In this document: piece after piece, positions 53,813-62,064 of the stretch | Numbering within the stretch: the first letter of the stretch is position 1 | Layout of the letters: each line of letters begins with the position of its first letter | Source of the DNA: Rubritalea marina DSM 17716 | GTDB lineage: Bacteria; Verrucomicrobiota; Verrucomicrobiia; Verrucomicrobiales; Akkermansiaceae | DNA length: 64,000 bases | Direction: 5' to 3' | Assembly (NCBI RefSeq): GCF_000378105.1 | Contig: NZ_KB899253.1 | Location: 110,051-174,050, forward strand | Program-made: the position numbers and the translations under genes | The notes under the pieces: model-generated | What the model was told of the DNA's origin: nothing | Databases searched by the model: none | The model's input: the letters and a program-made list of their open reading frames with translations, nothing else

Positions 53813-56243
53813 GATACGCAAGAAGTTTAACTCCCGGCGCAAAGTGCGCAAGAAAGCAATCTTCCTAAGACTTTGGTTTCTTGCGATGTTCTTCTGTTTG
53901 GTGATCGGAGCAGGTGCTGCGTATTGGGTGTATAGTTATGTCACCGATGTCTACCGCGAACGCGCGGCCAGCTACGACATGACCTTGATTAACCAGATCG
54001 AGGTGCCCAGCGTGATCTACGACCGTAAGGAGCGTGAGATCGGCCGGATGTTTGTGGAAAATCGCAGCCCGATCAATGTGGAAGAAATCCCCATCAAGAT
54101 GATTGACGCTCTGGTTTCTGGCGAAGATTCGAGATTCTGGGAGCACGATGGGGTTGATTACATGGGGATATTGCGAGCAGCTATTCTGAACTATAAATCT
54201 GGCAACGAAGACTCAGGTGCATCGACGATTACTATGCAGCTCGCACGGAATGCCTACGACCTGAAAGGTGAGGCACTCAAACGTGATGAAAGTAGCTATG
54301 AGCGCAAGATTGTTGAAATCTTTTTGGCTCAGCGAATCGAGCAATACTATACCAAGCAGGAAATCCTTGGGTTTTACCTGAACCGTGTGGCATTTGGTAG
54401 TGGTTACTTCGGCGTGCGCTCGGCCTCGCTCGGTTATTTTGGCAAGGAGCCAAGAGATCTGGAAATCCAAGAATGTGCTTCTTTGGTGGGCTGTATTAAA
54501 AACCCCTCCACCTTTTCTCCATTGCGCAGCAAAAAGAACAACAAAAAGGCGCGCGATCACGTGCTCACGCGTATGGCGATTGAAGGAAGGATTTCAAACA
54601 AAGAACGTGATGCCTTGCAGTCCATGCCGGTGGAGGTGAATCCCAATCCGATCGAGCGCCAGACATCTCACATCTACGATCGCATTGCAGCTACTGTCCG
54701 TGAGTATGTTTCGACTGAGCAGCTGGCTGTAGGGGGGCTGAGAGTTTTCACATCCATTGATCGAGACATTCAGGAGTCGATGGAGCGCAAAATGCGTGAG
54801 CAATTGGCGCTGGCAGAAAAGCAAGAAGGTTACAATCACCCGCTGCATCAAGACTTTGATCGCCGCGAGGGGAAGCGTCCTAAGTATCTACAAGGTGCCG
54901 CCTTGATGTACAATTACCATAATGGTGAAGTGATTGCCTACATTGGAGGTCGTAGCTTTTCCCACTCACAGTACGATTTTATTGCATCTGGAAAGAAGCC
55001 ACTAGGCACGGGGTTTTTCCCTTTTGTTTACACTGCTGCAGTGGAGTCAGGCTATCTGATGACCCATCCAATGCTGGATGAGGCGATGGACAACCGCCAA
55101 GTCATGGTTGATGGAGTCGAGGGGATACTCGGCGAGTGGGGTCATGAAATTGATGATCCAAGCTATCAAGGGAAGATCATGCTACGCGAAGGCCTGGCAA
55201 AGTCGAAAATCGCTGCAACGGTTCGTCTAGGGCGTGAGGTCGGAATTGATAAAGTCCGCAAGGTTGCGAAACGTTATGGTTTGGTTACCTCGAATTCGGA
55301 GAAGTTGTTGCCTCGTGAACTGCTGGGAACAGAATCTGCTTCATTGATGGAGGTCGCCAGTGCCTACGCTTCTTTTGCTAATCACGGGAAAGTAGCCAGT
55401 GACTTAACTTGGGTGACACGCATCGAGAATAGTGAGGGACAGGCAATCTACGCGCACCCGAAAAAGTCAGTGGCACACAAGCAAGTCATCCATCCCGCAA
55501 CAGCCTACTTGATTCACTCAAGTTTGGAATCCGCGTTGAAAGAAGGCAGTGGGAAGCGCGGGCTAGAAGGCTCAGCATTGCTTGAGAGCTCAGTGGCTGG
55601 TAAGCCTGGGACGACGAGCGATTTTGCTGACAATTGGTTTGCTGGCTACAACAGTGAAGTGAGTTGTGCTGTATGGTCTGGGTTTTGGGATGGTTCACGT
55701 AAAGAAATTTATCCAGAGGCATTCAGTGTCGACACCGTCATGCCAATTTGGAGAGAGGGGATGGAAATTTACCAAAAGACCTACCAGCCTGAGTCAATCG
55801 TGCGACCACCTGGAATTGTGGAGCTTGATGTGTGCCGTGAATCTGGCGAAAAACTCACCCTGGATTGCGAAGACTACGTTCGCAACCCCAAGACTGGAAA
55901 AATGGAAACTGTGCGCACGAGTATGAAGGAGATTTTTTATACCAAGAATCGTCCTGAGCACCATTGCCATATCCACAGCCGAGGTCTTATTGCTTCGCGG
56001 GCTTTAATTGTCTCTGGGGACATGGGGCTTGATGATGTCCAGCCAGTCACAGCTCAAGCTCAAACCTTATTGGGTGATGACCCATATGGAGCAGAGCAGA
56101 ATACATTGATTACTGCTTCTGAGGGGGCTGTAGGCTCTGATGCTACAGGGGCAAAAGTGCGGGTTGATCAATTGCCTGAACTAGACAGCCAATCACTCAT
56201 TTCTGTTGGGGAACCCAAAAAGTTAGAAATCTTAGAGGACTAG
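53811..56243 (+). CDS. Class A penicillin-binding protein with altered transpeptidase motifs
   Basis: An 810-residue inner membrane protein, one N-terminal helix (about 17-42). The GT51 glycosyltransferase domain (about 60-260) looks complete: catalytic Glu in GEDSRFWEHDG (E105), GASTITMQLARN, RKIVEIFLAQRIE and YLNRVAFGSGYFGVRSAS. The transpeptidase domain (about 310-650) has the right layout but not the catalytic motifs. The SxxK position reads TGFF (400-403), SxN reads SKI (465-467), and KTG reads KPG (598-600), so the serine and lysine nucleophile pair is absent. A C-terminal extension of about 150 residues ends acidic. It likely polymerises glycan chains but cannot cross-link by the usual chemistry. 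Confidence 0.9.
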   Translation: MIRKKFNSRRKVRKKAIFLRLWFLAMFFCLVIGAGAAYWVYSYVTDVYRERAASYDMTLINQIEVPSVIYDRKEREIGRMFVENRSPINVEEIPIKMIDALVSGEDSRFWEHDGVDYMGILRAAILNYKSGNEDSGASTITMQLARNAYDLKGEALKRDESSYERKIVEIFLAQRIEQYYTKQEILGFYLNRVAFGSGYFGVRSASLGYFGKEPRDLEIQECASLVGCIKNPSTFSPLRSKKNNKKARDHVLTRMAIEGRISNKERDALQSMPVEVNPNPIERQTSHIYDRIAATVREYVSTEQLAVGGLRVFTSIDRDIQESMERKMREQLALAEKQEGYNHPLHQDFDRREGKRPKYLQGAALMYNYHNGEVIAYIGGRSFSHSQYDFIASGKKPLGTGFFPFVYTAAVESGYLMTHPMLDEAMDNRQVMVDGVEGILGEWGHEIDDPSYQGKIMLREGLAKSKIAATVRLGREVGIDKVRKVAKRYGLVTSNSEKLLPRELLGTESASLMEVASAYASFANHGKVASDLTWVTRIENSEGQAIYAHPKKSVAHKQVIHPATAYLIHSSLESALKEGSGKRGLEGSALLESSVAGKPGTTSDFADNWFAGYNSEVSCAVWSGFWDGSRKEIYPEAFSVDTVMPIWREGMEIYQKTYQPESIVRPPGIVELDVCRESGEKLTLDCEDYVRNPKTGKMETVRTSMKEIFYTKNRPEHHCHIHSRGLIASRALIVSGDMGLDDVQPVTAQAQTLLGDDPYGAEQNTLITASEGAVGSDATGAKVRVDQLPELDSQSLISVGEPKKLEILED

Positions 56244-56313
56244 ACATCTTCGATCTGCGAATTGGAACATTGTCGACTTGCGTAATGATATAGCGCTCGT
56301 TAGAGTCGGTTTA

Positions 56314-57339
56314 ATGGTTCTAGAGTTGGAGAAAAAAGCATACGTATGCCCGTCTTGTCGTATTCTTTTCTCGGTGCGTCATGGCAATGAATCTATCGTG
56401 GTTGAATGTCCAGGGTGTGAGGAATCCGTGAGAGCAGGGGGCGATTCTAGCACCCTACAAAAGTATGCAAGTGCTCAAGTTGCCTCAGGTGAAAGCAAAC
56501 GTGCTCAGGTGTGGGATAAAGAGCTAGCAGTGGAACAAAACCAATGGGAAGCATCATTTTTTCCATGGGCGGTGATTGGTCCAGCGGTGTTATCAGGCCT
56601 CGCTGGATTTGTGATTCTCATCATGGTGCTGCAGAATCAATCAAGTAATCAGTTCTCTGATGGGCTGAACTTGAAGGGTGGTATGGCTTCATTTGAGAGT
56701 GGCTTGGATGCCACTGAGGTGCTTCCGAGCAATGAGGTGATGACAGCTTTTCTAGAGAAGCTCTTCAAGGCTAAGTCACTTGATGAGGTCAGCCCCTTGG
56801 TGCGAGAGGATGACGTGGAATATCTATCGTTACACCCTGAGAGCTTGGAGTTGATGTCCAGCTACAAGGAATATATCCACACAGAGTACACCGATCTTTC
56901 AGGCTATTTTGTAGTGCGATACTTTGACCAAGGCGGTAATAGTAGAGCCCTCGTGGTGAAACAATTGGCCGACAAATCAATCGTGATGGACTGGCAAGCG
57001 AGCTACGGTATAGGAGAAGTGACTTTTGATACATTCCGTGCAGAAAAAGCAAAGATTCCAGTTTTGATGCGAGCGATGGTGACCAAAACTGAATATTATA
57101 ACAACGGTTACGATTCGACTCATTGGCAATCGTACAGTTTAAGCTTTGAAGGTTCTGATGAATACCTCATTGCCTATGCGTCTAGGAGAGGTTTCCTAGT
57201 GCATCAACTGGAGCCTTTTGGCGTGAAAATTGTCGATCGACCCTATACTCTCTATTTAAAATACCCAGCGATTGAATTGAGCGATGCTCGATTGGTTGAA
57301 ATTGATTCGGTCGCAAGCAACGGATGGATCCTGAAATAA
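56314..57339 (+). CDS. Zinc ribbon membrane protein, unknown function
   Basis: 341 residues from MVLELEKKAYVCPSC, preferred to a TTG at 56278 which would add 12 residues. An N-terminal zinc ribbon has CPSC at 11-14 and CPGC about 20 residues later. A linker, then one membrane helix (about 82-104, AVIGPAVLSGLAGFVILIMV) leads to a C-terminal domain of about 220 residues rich in Tyr and acidic residues, with VVRYFDQGGNSRALVVKQL. The zinc ribbon would be cytoplasmic and the C-terminal domain exported. No family recognised. The next gene starts four bases after its stop, so an operon is likely. Confidence 0.7.
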   Translation: MVLELEKKAYVCPSCRILFSVRHGNESIVVECPGCEESVRAGGDSSTLQKYASAQVASGESKRAQVWDKELAVEQNQWEASFFPWAVIGPAVLSGLAGFVILIMVLQNQSSNQFSDGLNLKGGMASFESGLDATEVLPSNEVMTAFLEKLFKAKSLDEVSPLVREDDVEYLSLHPESLELMSSYKEYIHTEYTDLSGYFVVRYFDQGGNSRALVVKQLADKSIVMDWQASYGIGEVTFDTFRAEKAKIPVLMRAMVTKTEYYNNGYDSTHWQSYSLSFEGSDEYLIAYASRRGFLVHQLEPFGVKIVDRPYTLYLKYPAIELSDARLVEIDSVASNGWILK

Positions 57340-57343
57340 GCCC

Positions 57344-58741
57344 ATGAAAAAGAAACATCAGCCGCTAAGTTCCCTAGATAAGGCACTCCAGATCAACCTC
57401 GATAAGGAAAAGTACGGTGCCTTTGCTGAGATCGGAGCAGGCCAAGAGGTCGTTAATTGGTTTTTTAAGACTTCTGGTACAGCCGGGACTGTTGCGAAGT
57501 CGATCTCGGCATACGACATGACGATGAGCGATGAAATCTACGGCAAAGCGCAGAGGTATGTCTCTCGAGAGCGTGTCAAATCAATGCTTGATCATGAATA
57601 TGACCTGTTGATTGAACGTTTGGCAGCCAAGCGCGGTAGTGATACCACCTTTTTTGCGTATTGTAATACTGTGAGGGCCAGAGGCTACCAGGACAATGAT
57701 GAGTGTCATGGATGGATGGGTGTGAGACTTCAGCTTACTCCAGAAGCGGAGCCTTGTCAGATACTCTGTCACGTACGTTTGCTGGACCAAACGAATACTG
57801 ACCAAATGGAGGCTCTTGGTGTCATTGGCCTGAATCTCATCTATGCGTCATTCTATCACCGAGACAGCCTGGAGCATTTTGTGGAATCTCTCCTCGATAA
57901 TCTGAGCGTGGAGCGCATTGAAGTCGATATGCTCAAATTTTTAGGGGAAGAGTTTCGCTATGTCGACAACCGCCTGTGCTCTTTGCAATTGGTGAAAAGT
58001 GGACTCACTCCGGCTGCAATGTTCACTCCTCAAGGGGAGGTGGTGCAGCCCGCTGAGGTGCTGTACGCTAAGCCTGTGGCACTGCTGCGCGGTAGCTTTG
58101 ATCCAGTAAGTAACCTTCACCTAGACATGCTTGAGCAAGGGAAAAGAGCCTTACAGAGACACCTAGACAACAGCAAAGAAAGAGAATTCATGAGCCTCTG
58201 TGAAATTTCGATGAATAACCTGCTAGAGGAAGGTGCAGATAAGTTAGATCATTTGGATTTCCTTAACAGAGCAGATGCTCTTCAAGCCGAGGGGCAGACC
58301 GTTTTGATATCCAACTACTCTCAATTCTATCGTGTGGCGAACTATCTTAGCATGTACACGCGTGAGCCCATTGCTTTCATTTTGAGTGTTGGCTTGTTGG
58401 TCGAGCTCTTTAATGAAAAGTGGTCATCTGATCTCGACGGTGGTGTGCTTGAATCATTCGGTCGCTTGTTTAAGCACAAGATCAAAATGTTTGCCTATCC
58501 ATGGAAGGAATCGAAAGATTCTGAAGTGGTGACTACGAGCAATATTAAGGTAGACCCCAAGGCTGCAGGGCTTTTGCAATATATCATCGATAATGATTTG
58601 GTAGAGGCAATCGAGTCGAGTGATACCAAGCTTCTTAATTATTCAGGTGTTCAGCTCAAAGAGATGATTCGTTCGGGAAATGAAGAATGGCTTGATTATA
58701 TTCCTAAAGCAGCCCAAGCAACCGCTAGAAGATTTCGTTAG
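57344..58741 (+). CDS. Uncharacterised protein with a CoaD-like nucleotidyltransferase motif
   Basis: A 465-residue soluble protein. At about 250 it has RGSFDPVSNLHLDMLEQG, close to the phosphopantetheine adenylyltransferase motif GSFDPVTNGHLD but with Leu in place of the Gly of the HxGH core. Downstream blocks, with LISNYSQFYRVANYLS, IAFILSVGLLVELFN and a GGVLESFGRLF segment, are not the CoaD ones. The N-terminal 240 residues include GAGQEVVNWFFKTSGTAG and are unrecognised. It may be a nucleotidyltransferase or a non-catalytic relative. No cofactor can be named. It sits 4-5 bases from each neighbour in a three-gene set. Confidence 0.55.
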   Translation: MKKKHQPLSSLDKALQINLDKEKYGAFAEIGAGQEVVNWFFKTSGTAGTVAKSISAYDMTMSDEIYGKAQRYVSRERVKSMLDHEYDLLIERLAAKRGSDTTFFAYCNTVRARGYQDNDECHGWMGVRLQLTPEAEPCQILCHVRLLDQTNTDQMEALGVIGLNLIYASFYHRDSLEHFVESLLDNLSVERIEVDMLKFLGEEFRYVDNRLCSLQLVKSGLTPAAMFTPQGEVVQPAEVLYAKPVALLRGSFDPVSNLHLDMLEQGKRALQRHLDNSKEREFMSLCEISMNNLLEEGADKLDHLDFLNRADALQAEGQTVLISNYSQFYRVANYLSMYTREPIAFILSVGLLVELFNEKWSSDLDGGVLESFGRLFKHKIKMFAYPWKESKDSEVVTTSNIKVDPKAAGLLQYIIDNDLVEAIESSDTKLLNYSGVQLKEMIRSGNEEWLDYIPKAAQATARRFR

Positions 58742-58746
58742 CTTGA

Positions 58747-59826
58747 ATGATTAGAACAATGTCGACTACCGCAGACCTCAGAGGCCTACTTCATTATGTG
58801 CCTATTTTTAGAGGGAAGACCTTCGTGGTTGATGTTCGTTGGGATTTACTAACAACAGCTGGCCAAGCTGAGTTTGTTCTCGATATTTGTGCGCTTCAAT
58901 CCATCGGGGTGAAGCTTGTGATCGTCTCATCAGAAGATGAGTTAGATCGAGTACTTGATTGGGCTGTTGAGCATGAATTCCGAAGTTCGGTCTTAACGGG
59001 TAGTTATAGCGGCAGTGATGTGGCCAAGGTTTTGGAGCGTGGTCAAGCAGCGATGATGCCGCGACAGGGGAGTCTCCTATCCGCAGGGCTGCTGAAGCTC
59101 TCGACGGATTTGGATGCTGCTAAGGTTATCGCTGTTGCTGATTTTGTATTGAAAGCGTCCCGTGGTGACGTCGTTCGTTTCCTGACGGTGAAGGAGGCTG
59201 AGCAATTGCCAAGCAACCTTACAGCAGAACACCAAAGTCTATTGGATCATGCTGTAGCCATTTGCCGTGGGGGAGTGGATCGTGTGCACCTTTTGGATGG
59301 AGGCGAGCCTGGTGTGATTTTGAAGGAGCTGTTTTCAAATGAAGGTGTAGGCACTATGGTGTATGCTGGAGTCTACCGTCAGATTCGCACACTTAAGGAG
59401 GAGGATATCTCTGAGTTGTTAGGCTTGATTGGACGATCGGTCAAACGCACGCATTTGGTGCCTAGAACATACGAAGAGGTGGCCGAATCGCTTGAGGACT
59501 ATGCGGTGATCGAGGTGGATGGCAATGTTTTGGGTTGTGTGGCTCTCTATTGTTATGAACGAGTGGGCGAGATTGCTTGTTTGTTTGTGAAGCAGAACCA
59601 TGAAGGTACGGGCTATGGAAAAGACTTAGTAGACTTTATGGAGCAACGAGCGCGCGACTTGGGGATGGAATCCATCTTTGCCCTCACGAATACAGCATCG
59701 AAATTCTTTGAAGAACGTCTCGGTTTTCAGCCGATTGCTCTTGAGTCGCTTCCAGTTGAGCGCAGAGAGTCACTAGTGAGCAGTGGCCGTAACTCTCTAG
59801 CCTACTGCAAAAATCTATCAAGTTAG
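58747..59826 (+). CDS. ArgA-like protein: shortened amino acid kinase domain fused to GNAT
   Basis: A 359-residue two-domain protein. The N-terminal part (about 8-205) follows ArgA order: VPIFRGKTFVVDV, then LDICALQSIGVKLVIV, then ICRGGVDRVHLLDGGEPG and LFSNEGVGTMV. It is much shorter than in E. coli ArgA (443 residues total), and the ATP-type GG loop after RGKTF is lost (VRWDLL). The C-terminal GNAT (about 215-355) has EIACLFVKQNHEGTGYGKDL, with the QxxGxGxG/A acetyl-CoA loop, and FFEERLGFQPI. It may make N-acetylglutamate for arginine synthesis. Start may be 58747 or 58759. It converges on the EEP gene with stops overlapping by four bases. Confidence 0.75.
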   Translation: MIRTMSTTADLRGLLHYVPIFRGKTFVVDVRWDLLTTAGQAEFVLDICALQSIGVKLVIVSSEDELDRVLDWAVEHEFRSSVLTGSYSGSDVAKVLERGQAAMMPRQGSLLSAGLLKLSTDLDAAKVIAVADFVLKASRGDVVRFLTVKEAEQLPSNLTAEHQSLLDHAVAICRGGVDRVHLLDGGEPGVILKELFSNEGVGTMVYAGVYRQIRTLKEEDISELLGLIGRSVKRTHLVPRTYEEVAESLEDYAVIEVDGNVLGCVALYCYERVGEIACLFVKQNHEGTGYGKDLVDFMEQRARDLGMESIFALTNTASKFFEERLGFQPIALESLPVERRESLVSSGRNSLAYCKNLSS

Positions 59827-60821
59827 CGGAACTTGATCAACAGTGGGTGGTGGTCGCTGGCCCTACTCCATTGATGCGGTCTCTCAATTTTAGAATCAGT
59901 CTTGTTGATACGCTGCAGCATGGATGGGGAAGCGAGGGCGTAGTCGAGCCTCGAGTAGAGATCTTGGTGTCGCCAATAGTGCGTCCACCTGTTGCCATCA
60001 TCATCTGAGAGTTCTAGAGCTTTAAGATAGTGTTGTGAGTGGGCTTTTCCGGCGATTGCTCGAATACTTGCTGAGTTCAGATGATCGTTGAAGTCCCCAT
60101 ACAGGATAAGATCTTTGTTTGTTTTTAAAGCCATGAGCACGTGCTCGCGGACCATGTGTGCTTCGTGGCGTCTGAAGCGTTCTTGGTCATAGTGTTTTGA
60201 CTTTCGTTGGGATTTTAGATGGATCCCAATGAGCCTGACTGGAGAGCCATTGATGTTCATGGTCACGTCCAGCATGCCACGCAGCATTTCGTATTTTCTA
60301 CCGTCCATCTTGAATGAGGTCAGTGTGTTAGAGTGGACGGTAAAGGGGTGCTTGGATAGAAGTGCTAATCTGCGGTATGGGTCGACGCCGTGGTGTAAAT
60401 ACTGGTAGGGATAGTCGAGTTGCTTTGCGGACAACCGGCGGCTGAGGTCGTCGAGGTCGGCTTGTGTCCCAATTTCGCACATACCCAGGATGTCGGGTTT
60501 GATTTTAGTGATGTGCTTGATGAGGTCACGGATCTCTCGCTCAGGCTTTGCTTGGAGGCCATCAGACTTGGACCCGCGTTGCATCCAGAGGTAATTGTAA
60601 ACATTGTAGGCAAGTAGAGTGGTTTCCTTGCCAATAGGAGTTTGCGTTCTGTTGCGCTCTTTATTTATGGAGGGCTCAGTGAGGGCTTGATGGTCAGGGG
60701 TGCTCTGGCCGGTCGGCCAATTTGCGGTTTCTCTAGCTTTTTTTTCGCAGGAGCTAAAGCAGAGGGCCAGAAAGCAAAAAACTCCACAGCACAAGGCCTG
60801 TGGAGTTTTTTGTAAAGTCAT
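59823..60821 (-). CDS. Endonuclease/exonuclease/phosphatase-family lipoprotein
   Basis: A 332-residue protein with a lipoprotein signal and lipobox FSSC (C25). The EEP fold follows (about 65-330), with Asn in LLAYNVYN, the metal-binding Glu in GMCEIGTQ, GIHLKSQ, GDFNDH, SRLDYA and the terminal SDHHP motif, so the active site appears complete. It may hydrolyse phosphodiester or phosphate bonds of nucleic acid or lipid outside the cytoplasm. Its first codons, which encode the signal sequence, form the terminator hairpin of tatA upstream. The tatA stop is 12 bases from its ATG. Confidence 0.85.
   Translation of the reverse strand: MTLQKTPQALCCGVFCFLALCFSSCEKKARETANWPTGQSTPDHQALTEPSINKERNRTQTPIGKETTLLAYNVYNYLWMQRGSKSDGLQAKPEREIRDLIKHITKIKPDILGMCEIGTQADLDDLSRRLSAKQLDYPYQYLHHGVDPYRRLALLSKHPFTVHSNTLTSFKMDGRKYEMLRGMLDVTMNINGSPVRLIGIHLKSQRKSKHYDQERFRRHEAHMVREHVLMALKTNKDLILYGDFNDHLNSASIRAIAGKAHSQHYLKALELSDDDGNRWTHYWRHQDLYSRLDYALASPSMLQRINKTDSKIERPHQWSRASDHHPLLIKFR
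60776..60811 (-). terminator. Intrinsic terminator embedded in the EEP gene's first codons
   Basis: On the minus strand, AAAAAACTCCACAG, an 8-base loop and CTGTGGAGTTTTTT (arms 60798-60811 and 60776-60789) form a 14-bp stem with a T6 run. It starts 22 bases past the tatA stop, inside codons 4-16 of the EEP gene, and is the only terminator seen after tatA. As the flanks are A6 and T6, it can act in both directions. Confidence 0.85.
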
Positions 60822-60833
60822 TGTCTGTTGAGG

Positions 60834-61097
60834 CTATGCCTCTTCAGATGGTTTAGCAGCAGGGCTTGCATTCTCTACTGGTTTTTTGGGAGCTGGTGTG
60901 TGTATTTCCTCATGTTCTGCCCGTGTGATTTCGTGCTCAAATTCCTCTCTGGCTTTCTTGAATTCACCCATGCTTTTACCGATTCCGCGTGCAAGTTGCG
61001 GAAGCTTCTTCGCCCCAAAAAGCAGGAGGATGATAATGAAAATCATGATCATCTCACCACCTTGTGGGAGAGTTACGAATGACAAAAATGCGTTCAT
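60834..61097 (-). CDS. tatA: Twin-arginine translocase subunit TatA/E
   Basis: An 87-residue TatA-type subunit of the Tat export system. The N-terminal membrane helix (IMIFIIILLLFGAKK) is followed by the conserved FG hinge and KKLPQLARGIGKSMGEFKKA amphipathic helix. A polar, Pro/Ala/Glu-rich tail ends the protein. It forms the transport pore with TatC, which is not in the window. It lies between proC and the EEP gene on the same strand; the gaps of about 60 and 12 bases allow a shared transcript with a terminator immediately after. Confidence 0.94.
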   Translation of the reverse strand: MNAFLSFVTLPQGGEMIMIFIIILLLFGAKKLPQLARGIGKSMGEFKKAREEFEHEITRAEHEEIHTPAPKKPVENASPAAKPSEEA

Positions 61098-61158
61098 GGA
61101 AATAATCTTAGATGATAAATGGACAATAGCAAAACTTTTGTATTGGGATTAGATACGC

Positions 61159-61968
61159 TTAGTTACGTCCGAGTTCTTTCGATTTTTCAGTGGCGGCCTC
61201 CACCGCGGCGATTGTGGCAGATCGGAATCCATGATCTTCCAATGCTTTGAGTGCAGTGATGGTGGTGCCACCTGGTGAAGTTACCATGTCTCGAAGTAAG
61301 GCGGGGTGGAGTCCAGTCTCTGCGACCATGCTGGCTGCTCCGAGTACTGTTTGGGTGGCCAACTCTAGGGCCTGAGCTCTAGGGAGGCCTTTGAGCACAC
61401 CGGCGTCGGCGAGGGATTCGATAAAGGTATAGACATAGGCTGGTCCACTGCCCGACACTCCAGTCACCGAGTCCATCAAGGATTCATCGACTTCGATCAC
61501 CGAACCGACAGATCCCAAGAGCTTGCCAGTAGTAGAGGCGTCTAGGTCGGAGGTGTTGGAGCCTGTTGAATAGGCTGCCGCCCCCTTTCCGATCAAGGAA
61601 GGGGTGTTTGGCATACAACGCACGACCCGTGCAGAATCGGGAAGGATGCTTTCCATCGCTTCCAGTTTGAGGCCTGCTACAGCAGAGATAATCAGGGTGT
61701 TGTCGAGGCTCTCGGGTGTTTCAGCTAATTCGAGTAGAACAATTTTGCTGACGTTTGGTTTGGTGCAGAGGTAGGCGACATCGACGATTGAAGCGAGCTC
61801 GGTGTTCGATGCCAGTGGATTCACTCCGAGTTCTTTCGCTACGGATTGCCTTGTTTTTTCGGTACGAGAAGTGATGTATACATCTTGAGCCTCAACGATG
61901 CCTGCAGTGAGCGCGCCTTCCAGAAGGGCTCGGCCCATCTTGCCGCAACCAATTAGTCCTAATTTCAT
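61159..61968 (-). CDS. proC: Pyrroline-5-carboxylate reductase
   Basis: A 269-residue enzyme that makes proline from pyrroline-5-carboxylate with NAD(P)H in the cytoplasm. The N-terminal dinucleotide-binding site is LGLIGCGKMGRALLEG. CMPNTPSLIGKG, VSGSGPAYVY and MVTSPGGTTITAL are family signatures, the last including the active-site serine loop. Length is normal. It precedes tatA by about 60 bases on the same strand and diverges from the TPR gene. Confidence 0.96.
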   Translation of the reverse strand: MKLGLIGCGKMGRALLEGALTAGIVEAQDVYITSRTEKTRQSVAKELGVNPLASNTELASIVDVAYLCTKPNVSKIVLLELAETPESLDNTLIISAVAGLKLEAMESILPDSARVVRCMPNTPSLIGKGAAAYSTGSNTSDLDASTTGKLLGSVGSVIEVDESLMDSVTGVSGSGPAYVYTFIESLADAGVLKGLPRAQALELATQTVLGAASMVAETGLHPALLRDMVTSPGGTTITALKALEDHGFRSATIAAVEAATEKSKELGRN

Positions 61969-62064
61969 GTCCTCTAGGCTAGAACTTCTTGGTTCTAGTG
62001 TCCAGTATTGCTTGGATGAAATCTATTGGAGAATTCAAGTTGATCTGCATCTGAGACTGCCCTA

